A stretch of 50,385 bases of DNA from Methanobacteriota archaeon (GCA_013791785.1 VMTD01000062.1:1-50385), one strand, 5' to 3'; positions 36,687 to 47,586 are shown, counted from the first letter of the stretch. Notes: generated by a model not told the origin, from the sequence alone. Made by a program: numbers and translations.

Positions 36687-39600
36687 ATGAAATGGCTCAA
36701 GAAAAATAGTTCTGACAATGAACAGATTTCGATCGTAGAGTCGCAACCGGAGCCGGAGCATATCAGCGAACAAGCTCCACAAGAGATTTATGCTCCAGCG
36801 CCGGAAACTCTTGAGCAACCAGTAATAGCAGAAGCCGAACCGATGCAGGTGCAGACACCCAACCAGTCTGGCCGCAGAAGGGCCGGGCGAACCACTGATG
36901 AGGTGAAAAACGGGAACAAAAAGTCCCGCTTGAACATCCAGGCTTTTAAAAACTCCTGGATAGGCCATCACTGGAAGACCTTTGCCATCCTGTTTGCCAT
37001 ATTCTGCATTGCATTCTTTGCCAGGGCCTACTACGGTGTAGGGCCGGCAACGGAAGACGGTTACTTGCTATCTGGTGGTTCAGACTCGTATTACCACCAT
37101 TATGTGGCCTCAGTTGGTTCTGACACCGGAGATTTTCACTTTTGGGAACCCATGCTGAATTACCCCGTGGGTACAAGGAACCCACGTCCGCCACTGTACG
37201 ACTGGTCACTCACACTCACAGGTATGGCCCTATCCCCCTTCTTCGACGGTGACGTTTATTCATCCACGATGTACTTTTTCATCTTCTCCACCGCATTCTG
37301 GGGCGCACTGACCATATTCCCTACCTATTTCCTGGGCAAGGAGGCCTTCGGCAAAAAAACAGGAATATTTGCGGCATTCCTTCTTGCGGTACTTCCGGGT
37401 CATGTTCAAAGAAGTGTTCTGACCAATGCGGATCACGATGCGATTACGCTATTCTTCATGGTATTGGCATTCTATTTCTTCCTGAAAGCACTCAAGACAT
37501 TATCCCATCAGGAATGGATCAAGAACTGGGAAAAACCACGTGAAGTATTGAAAGGACTTCAGGAATTCGTGCGTCATAATCCCTTATCTATATTGTACGG
37601 TGTTCTTGCCGGCCTATCCATAGCCGGAGTGGCATTGATATGGCAGGGCTTTGCATATGCCATCGTCCTCATAGCGGTCTATTTCTTGGTTCAGATACTA
37701 CTGAACCGTTTCAGAAATACCGATTCATTCGGTGTATTCGTCATATTCTTTGTGACAATTGGAACCGGATTACTTCTGGCATTCCCCTATTATTACCTGT
37801 CTCTCCAGATTCCAAGTTGGTTCGATACGCCGGCCTATCTGTTCCTCGGTCTGTCCGTATTCGCAGTTATACTTATGGCGACACGTAAATATCCCTGGTT
37901 CCTGGTATTCACCAGCATAATCGCGGTTTCCCTGTTGGCGACCATTTTCCTCAAACTGCTCGCACCGTCTGTACTTGATTCTATAGTAAATGCACTGCTC
38001 AGCGGCGGCGGATATTTCATCAACAACAAACAATATCAGACAATCGCTGAAGCTCAGGCGCCTCCGTTCAGCAATCTTGCCCTCTCTTTCGGAATATTCA
38101 CTTTCTGGCTATCATTCATAGGTGTGGCATGGGCGGCAATACAACTGCCCAAGACATGGAAAGCGGATTTTACCTTCATACTTCTGTGGGCCGGTACATC
38201 CATCTACATGGCCGTCACAGCTGCGAGGTTCATGTTCAATGCCGCACCGGCCTTCGCGATAACAGCCGGATGGGTATTGGCCATCATCATTGGAAAACTC
38301 AACCTCAAGAAATACATAAGTGAACTCAAAAGGGCCTCAAAACCACACATGACATACAATTTCAAGATGGGGATCTTTGCATCACTTACTGTTCTGATAA
38401 TTCTTGCAGTTGTTTTGACTACTGTTTCCGGTATTGCATACCCCGTCTTTGTCGTCGGTTTGACCATACTATGCGGCATTTATATGCTGAATCTCATTGC
38501 AGAAACCAATCCCAACCGATTGTACAATCTTCTTACGATAATGATTCCTGCCTCATGCGTTATATTCTACCTGGTAGCCGAATCCTATACCAACTGGGTA
38601 ATCACGGATGCTACTCACTTGTTCATACTTGCTCTGTCTCTCTTTGCATATGTCGCTCTATTCTTCCAGGTAAGAAGGACTTCCTTCCTTTTTACCACGG
38701 GTATAATCTTCCTGGCATTGTGCATAGTCGTACCAAACGTGTGGGCAGGCTTGGATGCCGGAATTCCATACGAAACCAAGTCAGATTACGACAAAGAAAT
38801 CTACGATTCAATGCCTATATTCATGCAGCCATCTGATTACGATGTGATAAACGGAACCAACTGGTATCTCGGTGGTTTCGGTTATTCATTGCCGTTGAAC
38901 AGCAGGTATTGGCCTGCGGCATATGATTGGCTGGGAACCCAGGATGAGGATATCTATCCGGATTACAATAAACCTGCTTTCCTGAGTTGGTGGGACTACG
39001 GTTTCGAAGTTGTCAACGAGGGTAAACACCCAACAGTCGCGGACAATTTCCTTGGCGGACATCAGTTGGCAGGTAATTTCATAATGTCACAGTCCGAAGA
39101 GGACGCAATCGCCCTTCTCTGTGTGAGATTACTCGAGGGCAATTGGAACCATGGTTGGGGACAGTCGAATTTCTTCGACCCTGAAGTTGTAACTGTGCTT
39201 GAGAACCATGGAATAAATATGGGCGCTTTGAATAATATATTTGAGAATCCATCGCAATATACAGATATCATCCTTGCCAATCCCGATATCTATGGTCCGC
39301 GTGATGATATCATTCAGAATGCCAATGCATTGTACATTGCATCAAGGGTCTTGATTACACAGACCCTCGATATTGATGGCATTGTATCCCTCTATGACGA
39401 CATCTGCTCAGTAACAGGAAATTCAATCAGATATTTCGGTATAGACAGCCGCCTGTTCCCATTCTCGGCAGACAACACGGGAATCTTCTACGCACCTGCG
39501 AAACTTTCTGACCACAGAATAAGCGATGTGGCAAATCAACCATATGACTTCTGGGAGATAAAGGCCATCGGTGAATTCGGAGGCGAATATGAACTTGACA

Positions 39601-42600
39601 GCATCCCTCCGGATGTCAAACTGGACCCCTATAACCCTTACCAGATTGTTTACAAGGACATGTTCTACAATTCCATGCTTTACAAGGCATTCATCGGATA
39701 CAGCGGTGACGACATCGGCCAGCCCGGTGCTGGAATACCCGGTCTTTCAGAAACCCTTTCATCCAATCAAATAATGCCAGGTTGGAACTTGACCCACTTC
39801 AAACTTGTTCACAGGACTGCATACTGGAACCCCTACCCTGCAAATGAAATTCAAAACCACACGGACGCATGGACAGCTATGAATTACTGGGATGCTTACG
39901 AGAAGCAGCAGGCCGGAGAAGGCATATCCGACCTGAGCGACAGATCAAGCATCTATCAGGGAGCCATGATGCTGAAGTATTACCACGGCGCAATAGTCAG
40001 CGGCAAGGTAATGCTTGAGGACGGCACACCCCTGAGTGGAGTGTCTGTTACAGTAATGGATGATTTCGGAATACCCCATCAACGTGTTACTACGGACAGC
40101 GACGGTCAATATTCCATTATTGCGCCTCCCGGCGACATAAATGTTGTGGCTTCCACCGGTAGTATTGACCCCTTGACACTTATAGGCACTACCGTCAACG
40201 TGACTTCAATGTACATCGAAGACTATCAGGCCATGAGAACCGACGAGGACAGAAATTTCGACGGAACCCCTGATTACATGATTGACCAGAATCTGATTGT
40301 TGGCAGTTCTGGTGTTTCCGGGTCTGTTTATTGGGACATTGATTCCGACGGGGCTATTACTGATGATGTGGACGAGATTGTAAACAATGCACAGATATCT
40401 CTGTCCAACAGTGAAATCACCTTTGACACAATGGCATACACTGACGATTCCGGCAATTATAATCTCGACATCATTCCACCGGGCAGTTACACTGTTTTGA
40501 TATCATATGCCAATCGCACAATAGGCACACATTCGTTCTCTGTATCCACCGGTGAAACGACAACGCAAAACATTCCAATCAATGTTATCGCTCTCAAAGG
40601 AACAGTGAAGTTTTCAGATAATTATTTTGCGAGCGGTGCAAGAGTGAGAGTGTGGGACTCCAAGGAGAACCTCGAGTTCATCACTTACACTGACGGTAAC
40701 GGTAATTTCAGCTTTGCCAATGTACTTTACGGTAATTTCTTCATTCAAGCAGATATCGATGTCTATGCCAGCACACCCCAGATGATTGAGGTAATCCCGG
40801 ATATGAACAACACGATTGACCTTGTTGTGTATGATTCATTTACATTAACCGGTTCTGTCACCTTGAATGGTGTTCCTGTCCCCTATTCCACAATCAAAAT
40901 TGCAGGTCCAAGCAACACATTAATCCTGTCTGATTTCAAAGGTGTATATTCGGCAAAGTTGAACGATGGCGAATACATTTATTATGTATCTCATATCAAG
41001 AACAACGTCATTTACTCAGCAATTGGCCGCATATACGTGGAAGATGACTCTGTTTTCGACATCCAATTACAACTAGGTTGCATGGTCAGTGGTACCATTA
41101 CAGATGGATATGGTCGCAGGGCTCCAGACACGCAAGTGGTATTTGATAGCCTGGGTACCAGCATATATGTCTCTGCAATTTCAGATAAAATGGGCGAATA
41201 CACAATTATCCTTCCACAAGGAGGATACCACATTCAGGTTTCATCTCTTGATTATGGAACCTATTATTCTTTGCAGTATCTGACATTACAAATCATAAAT
41301 TTGAACATCAGTACAAGAATCGGTACCATTGTCTCAGGAGAGATATTCTGGGATGTGAATCATGATGGTGCAAAAACGATATATGAGGAATTGAACGCTG
41401 CACAAATCATGTTCAAGGAACCCAATGGCAACTATGCGCTGGCAATCACAGACAGTAATGGAACGTTTTTCATAATAGTTCCCCCCGCTACATCATACCA
41501 GGTCACAGTTTCAAAATCTGGATTCTTTTCTGTTGATTTGGGTGTACATACTGCGACCACATTATCTGGTGGAATTGTGCAATCTCTGGAACCCATAATG
41601 ATTCCGATCACTGGTAAAGTGTATCTCGCCGATGAAGTGTTGGTGAACCAAAACATCATTCTGGACTTCACAAGTGAGATGTCCGGGCTGCCTTCCAAAC
41701 AATTCCAGATTGGGCGTGACGGGGTATATTCCGGACAGATAACTCCGGGTGTTTACTCAATATCTTTCACGCACAACATATCTCTCGATGACGACACGAA
41801 TGTCTACCAGATTGAAAGAGAGATGTTCTTCGATACCGGTTTGTATGATGGCAATATCATAGATCTGGACATTGTATCAGTGCAAAGATCAAAGGTATCA
41901 ATTTCCATAACCAATCCGGATTTCACAGGCGCCAACATCACCTTCAAACAGGGCCCAGAATCAAGAAATTTGGACATGAAAACCAACTTTGAAACGTATT
42001 ACCTCCAGCCTGGTGATTACGTGCTATCTGCCGTACACCCCCTCAATGATACTATAATGGTTGATATGCAGGACATTTCAGTGGTCGAAGGACTTAATGA
42101 ATACAACATCTCCTTGAAAAACGGTATATCCCACAGCGGAAGTTTGATTTATGACAACCAACCTATTTCACTCCGGCAAATAACCTTCAAAGATGTTAGC
42201 AGCAATGGAACCATCTCAGTGAATACCGATGAATCCGGAATGTACGATATATTCCTTGTTCCGAATGTGAAATACGATATTTTGGTTGACTTTGTTGCTT
42301 ATGAAGAAGTGCCGTACCTGCAAGCTTACAGATACTATTCAGACAATCTCACCATAAACGCAGCAACGGCATCAACCGGCAATGTAATCAACCTCCAGAG
42401 AGATGTTTACACGAGTAATATCACCGGTTCGGTCTCACGCAACGGCCTGAGCGCACCAAATACAGAAATCACCTTCACATCTCACCTGGGAAATTACACC
42501 GTAGTTTCCAACGCTGACGGTGAATTCTCACTGGAACTTATTCCCACAGAGTATACTATCTATGCACATCAGTATTCATCGCATTATGTGGGCATGTTCA

Positions 42601-43781
42601 AGACCATCATAGATATTGAATCATCATCCACATTTGCTCTGAATTTGGTTCAGGGATATCGGGTGTATGGTACTGCTTACTATGAGAGAAACATGAACGC
42701 AGTAACACAACTGGAATTCACAACCCCTGATGGCAGCATAATGAATTCAATTACTACGGACGAATCAGGTTATTACGAACTGTGGTTGCCCATGAGTACA
42801 TACACAGTCACAGGTGAATTGATGTCAACCAAAAACGAGATAGATGTCACCTATTCTTTGAACATGGACATCGACTTATTCTCGGATGCTCAGATTAACC
42901 TGCCACTTACACTTGATGAGGATAGAATTGTATTCGTGTCCTTTGAAACCGCTCAGTTGAAGCTGGTAAAACCGGATACAACGGTTAATTACACTTTCGA
43001 AGTGGAAAACATGGGCAACATTCAGGATACATATGGCATCTCTGCAACCGGTGGAGGTACCGACTGGACAACGCTCATTGTCACACCCGAGGTCACCGTC
43101 AACCCAGGCGTAAATAACAAGGCCAAGGTGACGATTTCAATATATGTCCCACACAATGCCGTAACTGACCAGAACAAAGTTACCCTGACGGCCATTTCTC
43201 AGAAGAACACGTCTGTAAGGCACAGCAATGTCATGAATTTGCTCATTCTGCAAAACCACGAATTCGTAATTCAGCCGTCCGCAACATCCCCTATATATGA
43301 CCAGGGCAGCCTCGAATTAGAGTTTACGATTCTGAATAAGGGTAACGGCGCCGACAAGTTCACCATCTACATTGGTAACAACGAGGATCTTTCCAAAAAT
43401 GGCTGGAGGGCGGAATTGGGTGAAGTGCAAACCTCAGACCTTCTGATGGACGGGAAGAAATTGGTTAATGTATCTGTCAGCTCGGATGGTACCACCAACA
43501 TTCCCCTATATTTGTACCCAATCAGCGACAATCCTTCCAGGCAGGCAACTGTGTTGATTATCGGTTATTCCCAGATTGATGGCACTGCAATTGCATCAAA
43601 CAATATTCTGGTAAAATATCCCGAATTGCAATTGTCAGGTGATAACCTGGTTACAACAGGAATCGGCATTACCGAGGTTCAAAGCGGAGATCAGTTGATG
43701 AATGCAGGAATCATGGCAATATCCGTGGCTTCAGCTCTTCTGCTATTCTATTACGCAAGAAAGAAGAGGTGGGTGAGGTGA
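36687..43781 (+). CDS. aglB: Oligosaccharyltransferase AglB/STT3 with giant extracellular repeat region
   Basis: Transfers lipid-linked glycans to Asn in N-glycosylation sequons on the outer face. 2364 residues. A cytosolic acidic/basic N terminus (1-90) precedes about a dozen membrane helices (roughly 95-690). Catalytic motifs are the metal-binding SDSYYHH near 133, TNADHDA near 245 and the substrate-binding SWWDYGFE near 767. The globular domain ends near 1090. Unlike usual AglB proteins of about 800-1000 residues, it continues with around eleven carboxypeptidase-regulatory/Cna-B-like beta-sandwich repeats (VSGKVMLEDGTPLSGVSV, GSVYWDIDSDGAITDD, GEIFWDVNHDGAKT), two CARDB/NEW3-like domains (about 2080-2290) and a C-terminal membrane helix with a basic tail. 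Asp-rich loops may bind calcium. Followed six bases later by a small surface-protein gene. Confidence 0.92.
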   Translation: MKWLKKNSSDNEQISIVESQPEPEHISEQAPQEIYAPAPETLEQPVIAEAEPMQVQTPNQSGRRRAGRTTDEVKNGNKKSRLNIQAFKNSWIGHHWKTFAILFAIFCIAFFARAYYGVGPATEDGYLLSGGSDSYYHHYVASVGSDTGDFHFWEPMLNYPVGTRNPRPPLYDWSLTLTGMALSPFFDGDVYSSTMYFFIFSTAFWGALTIFPTYFLGKEAFGKKTGIFAAFLLAVLPGHVQRSVLTNADHDAITLFFMVLAFYFFLKALKTLSHQEWIKNWEKPREVLKGLQEFVRHNPLSILYGVLAGLSIAGVALIWQGFAYAIVLIAVYFLVQILLNRFRNTDSFGVFVIFFVTIGTGLLLAFPYYYLSLQIPSWFDTPAYLFLGLSVFAVILMATRKYPWFLVFTSIIAVSLLATIFLKLLAPSVLDSIVNALLSGGGYFINNKQYQTIAEAQAPPFSNLALSFGIFTFWLSFIGVAWAAIQLPKTWKADFTFILLWAGTSIYMAVTAARFMFNAAPAFAITAGWVLAIIIGKLNLKKYISELKRASKPHMTYNFKMGIFASLTVLIILAVVLTTVSGIAYPVFVVGLTILCGIYMLNLIAETNPNRLYNLLTIMIPASCVIFYLVAESYTNWVITDATHLFILALSLFAYVALFFQVRRTSFLFTTGIIFLALCIVVPNVWAGLDAGIPYETKSDYDKEIYDSMPIFMQPSDYDVINGTNWYLGGFGYSLPLNSRYWPAAYDWLGTQDEDIYPDYNKPAFLSWWDYGFEVVNEGKHPTVADNFLGGHQLAGNFIMSQSEEDAIALLCVRLLEGNWNHGWGQSNFFDPEVVTVLENHGINMGALNNIFENPSQYTDIILANPDIYGPRDDIIQNANALYIASRVLITQTLDIDGIVSLYDDICSVTGNSIRYFGIDSRLFPFSADNTGIFYAPAKLSDHRISDVANQPYDFWEIKAIGEFGGEYELDSIPPDVKLDPYNPYQIVYKDMFYNSMLYKAFIGYSGDDIGQPGAGIPGLSETLSSNQIMPGWNLTHFKLVHRTAYWNPYPANEIQNHTDAWTAMNYWDAYEKQQAGEGISDLSDRSSIYQGAMMLKYYHGAIVSGKVMLEDGTPLSGVSVTVMDDFGIPHQRVTTDSDGQYSIIAPPGDINVVASTGSIDPLTLIGTTVNVTSMYIEDYQAMRTDEDRNFDGTPDYMIDQNLIVGSSGVSGSVYWDIDSDGAITDDVDEIVNNAQISLSNSEITFDTMAYTDDSGNYNLDIIPPGSYTVLISYANRTIGTHSFSVSTGETTTQNIPINVIALKGTVKFSDNYFASGARVRVWDSKENLEFITYTDGNGNFSFANVLYGNFFIQADIDVYASTPQMIEVIPDMNNTIDLVVYDSFTLTGSVTLNGVPVPYSTIKIAGPSNTLILSDFKGVYSAKLNDGEYIYYVSHIKNNVIYSAIGRIYVEDDSVFDIQLQLGCMVSGTITDGYGRRAPDTQVVFDSLGTSIYVSAISDKMGEYTIILPQGGYHIQVSSLDYGTYYSLQYLTLQIINLNISTRIGTIVSGEIFWDVNHDGAKTIYEELNAAQIMFKEPNGNYALAITDSNGTFFIIVPPATSYQVTVSKSGFFSVDLGVHTATTLSGGIVQSLEPIMIPITGKVYLADEVLVNQNIILDFTSEMSGLPSKQFQIGRDGVYSGQITPGVYSISFTHNISLDDDTNVYQIEREMFFDTGLYDGNIIDLDIVSVQRSKVSISITNPDFTGANITFKQGPESRNLDMKTNFETYYLQPGDYVLSAVHPLNDTIMVDMQDISVVEGLNEYNISLKNGISHSGSLIYDNQPISLRQITFKDVSSNGTISVNTDESGMYDIFLVPNVKYDILVDFVAYEEVPYLQAYRYYSDNLTINAATASTGNVINLQRDVYTSNITGSVSRNGLSAPNTEITFTSHLGNYTVVSNADGEFSLELIPTEYTIYAHQYSSHYVGMFKTIIDIESSSTFALNLVQGYRVYGTAYYERNMNAVTQLEFTTPDGSIMNSITTDESGYYELWLPMSTYTVTGELMSTKNEIDVTYSLNMDIDLFSDAQINLPLTLDEDRIVFVSFETAQLKLVKPDTTVNYTFEVENMGNIQDTYGISATGGGTDWTTLIVTPEVTVNPGVNNKAKVTISIYVPHNAVTDQNKVTLTAISQKNTSVRHSNVMNLLILQNHEFVIQPSATSPIYDQGSLELEFTILNKGNGADKFTIYIGNNEDLSKNGWRAELGEVQTSDLLMDGKKLVNVSVSSDGTTNIPLYLYPISDNPSRQATVLIIGYSQIDGTAIASNNILVKYPELQLSGDNLVTTGIGITEVQSGDQLMNAGIMAISVASALLLFYYARKKRWVR

Positions 43782-43786
43782 GGCTC

Positions 43787-44548
43787 ATGAAAAAATACAT
43801 CTTTGCTTTCGCGATCTTCGCATTGCTCCTGATGCCGATTATTTACTCGTCAGTCAATGCCCAGACCAATGTGACAAATGTTCAAATGCATGTCAATGGT
43901 CCATCCGTCCTTGGTACCCTGAGGAGCGGAACATATTCCGCAACATTCGTGGACCCCGAAAATCGTGATTGGGATTACAAGGTATACATTACCGCGTCCA
44001 ACACCACAGGGGCATCTCCATTGATTGACACTCCGATCAACGGTACACTTAATTCTGAAAACAACACCTTCTCGTTTGATATAACGTCCCAGCAGGCTGT
44101 GGGTGAACTCAACATTCACATAAATTGCACAAGAGGTTCATCGTATTACGAGAAAGTGCAGAAGATATATGTTGTTTCTCCGGTTTCCCTATCTTTCGAG
44201 GTGAACAATCCGTCAAACGTGGATGTCAAAAATGCAACCGTTCAATTCTTCGTGGATGGTCAGGAAATAGATTCACAGATTATCTCGCTAATTGGTGCCA
44301 GACAGACCACGCAGGTCTCTTCGGAATGGATTTCAAAGGACAAGGAACCCGGCTGGCACGATTCAAGAATCGTGGTTGATTTGAATGGCGATGGAACCGT
44401 CGACACTAGTGCTGGCGATCAGATTATTGATGGCCGATTCTATGTCGAAGGCGGCAGTAACTGGATGATTTCAATACTGATATTGCTTATCGGAGGATTT
44501 GTTCTGATATTCGGTTTCGCATATATATCGAAACACAAAATCAAGTGA
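43787..44548 (+). CDS. Secreted, C-terminally anchored CARDB-like surface protein
   Basis: 253 residues. It has a signal peptide (MKKYIFAFAIFALLLMPIIYSSVNA), an extracellular beta-rich region with many Asn-x-Ser/Thr sequons (NVTN, NTTG, NGTL, NNTF, NCTR), a CARDB-like segment (LSFEVNNPSNVDVKNATVQFFVDGQ-type, SNVDVKNATV), a DLNGDGTVD calcium-binding-like loop, and a C-terminal membrane helix (SILILLIGGFVLIFGFAYI) with KHKIK tail. The ATG at 43787 follows GAGGTGAGG and the aglB stop by five bases, so it is likely translated with aglB. It could be a partner or substrate of the glycosylation machinery. Confidence 0.85.
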   Translation: MKKYIFAFAIFALLLMPIIYSSVNAQTNVTNVQMHVNGPSVLGTLRSGTYSATFVDPENRDWDYKVYITASNTTGASPLIDTPINGTLNSENNTFSFDITSQQAVGELNIHINCTRGSSYYEKVQKIYVVSPVSLSFEVNNPSNVDVKNATVQFFVDGQEIDSQIISLIGARQTTQVSSEWISKDKEPGWHDSRIVVDLNGDGTVDTSAGDQIIDGRFYVEGGSNWMISILILLIGGFVLIFGFAYISKHKIK

Positions 44549-44597
44549 GTGCAATCGAAAAGGTTAATTCCTACCACTTTCATCTTGTCTAGACCAT

Positions 44598-47546
44598 ATG
44601 ACAGATTTGAAACAGCTAATCGTAGGGAGGAGCAGGGAGAAGAAAATCCTTACCCAATACCTTGAAAAAACCATGGACTCACAGGGTCAAACTATTTTGA
44701 TATCCGGTGAAGCTGGTATAGGTAAATCCACACTCGTCGATTTTCTCAAAATTCAGGCCGAGAAAAATCGGATGACCGTGTGCATTGGTGAATCCACAAA
44801 TCAGGATATTTCCATACCTTATTTGCCCTTTCAAAATGCTCTGGTAAATATAACCGAAGAACAAATATTCCAGACTGAGGAATTTGCATATTTTGAGGAA
44901 GTCTTTCTCATAAGTAAATCCGGGCTGCTCATATCCCACGTCTCCTGTAAGAAAGAGAGTGGGATGGATGAGGACATTCTGGGTTCCATGCTGACAGCCG
45001 TCCAGGATTTTGTCAAGGATTCCTTCGGAGGCGGGGAATCTGGCACCCAGAAAGGCGGGCTAGGAAAGCTTGAGTACATGAACACAAAGATTTTCATCGA
45101 ACACGGTGACCTCGTCTACCTCGCGGCCGTTACTTCAGGAGAAGAACATCCGGATATGAAACTGGAAATCAAAAAAGTTCTTGCTGAAATAGAAAACAAA
45201 TATTTCGACATACTGGAGACTTGGAACGGAGACATAGACTCGCTGTCCGGTTCCTTGGTTTTATTGGAATCGATAGTTGACCGTAAATTCAGGGTTAAAC
45301 GTTCCCTGGAGAACATCAACATTCAAACAGAGAGGCTGAAGGTGCAGAACAGAATTCATGAGCTTGTGAACACATGTGCGCAGGAAACAGGTTTGGTAAT
45401 GGTCCTTGAAGATATACACTGGGCCGATGAATCTACATTGCTTGCCATACCGTTCATTGCCCGAAATCTCATGGAGAGCAGGACATTGCTCTGCATTACT
45501 TACAGACCGGAAGATATGGATGCAAATCCCTTGGCCAGGAACATCATTGAGAATCTAACGTCTGAACAGGGCTGTGAAAATCTCAGCCTTGAACGCCTTT
45601 CGGGCGACGACATTGTACCACTTGTCTCGAATTTGCTTGGCAGCGACAAACCACCCGAGGAATTGATTCGAAATCTAGAATCTGAAACCCAGGGCAACCC
45701 TTTCTTCATTACAGAAGCCACCAGGGCCTTGGTCGCCGAAGGCACCCTGTTCAAAGACAGGGATGTCTGGATAATGAAATACGGCCCTGGTTCTTCAATT
45801 CCCAGTACAGTGGTGGAATTGGTGTCGAAGAGGCTGGAAACCCTGGAACTGGATGCCCTCCGGTTGCTTGAATACGGGGCTATTCTGGGCAGGAAATTCA
45901 GCATTGACATACTGGCGTCCGGGTTTAGCATGGATGAAACATTCATAAGGGAAATCCTTGGCCAGCTTGTTTCCCTTCACATCTTAACCATGGTCGGAAC
46001 TGATGACGCCATGTTCCAGCATTCCAAGACACAGGAAGTCATTTATGCGGGAATGAGCGAGCGTTGGAAGAGAATGTCGCACAAGAATGCCGGAATCACA
46101 TACGAAACAATACATCATGACAACAAGGAAAATGTCCTTTTCAATCTGGCATATCATTTCAGCAGGACGCTCGAATATGACAAAGGAATAGATTACAGCA
46201 TTTCTGCAGGTTACAAAGCCAGTAATAACCTGGCACCCAGAGAGGCAAGCAAATATTTTGAGAAGGCTATTGAGCTAATCGAATGTTCAGACAGAAAGGA
46301 TGACCGATACCTCGAGGTCACCCAGATGCTCGGCGAGCTTTACGAATTGGATGGCAATTATGAAAAATCCAATATCTATCTCGATAAAATTATTGATGGG
46401 TCCGGGGATAATTACCGTTCATCCCACGCTCTGATGATAAAAGGCAGAATTATGTTTTCCCAGGGGAAATATGATGACGCCATCGCTCTGTACGAAAAAG
46501 GCATGGCATTGGCAGAGAAATCCGGCTCGATTTTATTGAAAGCGAAAATCTACGGATATCTGGGAAAGGTTTATCTGCGAAAGGGTGAATCTGAAAAAGC
46601 CATGGAACTCCAGAAATATTACCTGAATGAGAGCCAGATGGTGGATTCCAAACAGGATATCGGACAGGCATACATGAATCTTGGCGGCGTGTACTGGTCC
46701 ATGAACGAACCGCAGATGGCAATACGTCACTGGGAAATTTCACTGGATATCTTCATGAAACTGGATTTCAAGCAGGGCATAGCCAACCTGAATGATAACC
46801 TGGGTGTCGGTTGCAAAACAATCGGTGATGTAAAACGCTCGTTGGAACATTACAAGAAATCCGAAGAGATAATGACAATGATAGGTGACGTCAAGGGCAT
46901 GTCCATGGTTCTTTTGAACATTGGCGTTCTCTATAACCGAATCGGTCAGTATGAAAAATCATTGGAATACAATATGAAAAGCCTTCAGATAAAAAAGAAG
47001 ATAGGGGATACAGTGGGCGTGGCCAATATATACAACAATATCGGCGGCAATTACCAAGATATGGAAAAGTTTGATGATGCATTGGATTATTACCATAAAA
47101 ATTACGATTTGATGGAGAAAGTCGGCGATGTATGGGGTATTGCCCGTTCATTGAATAACATTGCCGGGATGGAAATTGAGATGGGGCGGTATCAGGAAGC
47201 GAAGAAATTGTGCTTACGTTCCCGGGCTTACGGGCTTGAACATTCATTCAATAATATTCTGGCATTTTCAAATATTCTTCTGGGTGTTATTTCGACACAT
47301 GACGGGGATTACATAACTGCAATTGAGCATTATGAAAAAGGTCTGGCTCTGGGGAAAACTACCGATGATTCGTCCATAATCGGCATGGCTTACCTTTATA
47401 TTGCCAGACATTTCATAACAATCGGCGATAATGACCGGGCGACTGACAATTATGCGCTTTCCTACGATACCTTTGAAAAATCCGACATGGTGGTTGATTC
47501 AAGGAAAGTCCGTCAGGAAATGCAGAAAGCGATAGAGGATTCCTGA
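44598..47546 (+). CDS. STAND/AAA-type ATPase with inserted domain and TPR array
   Basis: A 982-residue cytosolic signalling-type ATPase. Walker A is GEAGIGKST (37-45) and Walker B VLEDIHWAD (near 270), followed by the arginine-containing CITYRPED and the helical lid, as in MalT/AAA_16 proteins. Between them, about residues 100-235, is an extra alpha/beta domain (FLISKSGLLISHVSC, DEDILGSMLTAVQDFVKDSF, LEYMNTKIFIEHGDLVYLAAV, EIENKYFDILETWNGD) resembling small longin/roadblock-like sensor modules. From about 520 to the end are TPRs of the type LG..Y...G.Y.KA. There is no DNA-binding domain, so it is not a complete MalT-like activator. The ligand is unknown. Confidence 0.85.
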   Translation: MTDLKQLIVGRSREKKILTQYLEKTMDSQGQTILISGEAGIGKSTLVDFLKIQAEKNRMTVCIGESTNQDISIPYLPFQNALVNITEEQIFQTEEFAYFEEVFLISKSGLLISHVSCKKESGMDEDILGSMLTAVQDFVKDSFGGGESGTQKGGLGKLEYMNTKIFIEHGDLVYLAAVTSGEEHPDMKLEIKKVLAEIENKYFDILETWNGDIDSLSGSLVLLESIVDRKFRVKRSLENINIQTERLKVQNRIHELVNTCAQETGLVMVLEDIHWADESTLLAIPFIARNLMESRTLLCITYRPEDMDANPLARNIIENLTSEQGCENLSLERLSGDDIVPLVSNLLGSDKPPEELIRNLESETQGNPFFITEATRALVAEGTLFKDRDVWIMKYGPGSSIPSTVVELVSKRLETLELDALRLLEYGAILGRKFSIDILASGFSMDETFIREILGQLVSLHILTMVGTDDAMFQHSKTQEVIYAGMSERWKRMSHKNAGITYETIHHDNKENVLFNLAYHFSRTLEYDKGIDYSISAGYKASNNLAPREASKYFEKAIELIECSDRKDDRYLEVTQMLGELYELDGNYEKSNIYLDKIIDGSGDNYRSSHALMIKGRIMFSQGKYDDAIALYEKGMALAEKSGSILLKAKIYGYLGKVYLRKGESEKAMELQKYYLNESQMVDSKQDIGQAYMNLGGVYWSMNEPQMAIRHWEISLDIFMKLDFKQGIANLNDNLGVGCKTIGDVKRSLEHYKKSEEIMTMIGDVKGMSMVLLNIGVLYNRIGQYEKSLEYNMKSLQIKKKIGDTVGVANIYNNIGGNYQDMEKFDDALDYYHKNYDLMEKVGDVWGIARSLNNIAGMEIEMGRYQEAKKLCLRSRAYGLEHSFNNILAFSNILLGVISTHDGDYITAIEHYEKGLALGKTTDDSSIIGMAYLYIARHFITIGDNDRATDNYALSYDTFEKSDMVVDSRKVRQEMQKAIEDS

Positions 47547-47577
47547 TTGGTGTAAATGTGGGTTATTTATCGCAAAA

Positions 47578-47586
47578 GTATATAAA
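47578..47586 (+). promoter_or_regulatory. TATA box for surface protein gene
   Basis: GTATATAAA about 55 bases before the ATG at 47638; the expected transcript has a leader of about 30 bases with GAGGTG six to nine bases before the start. Confidence 0.5.
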
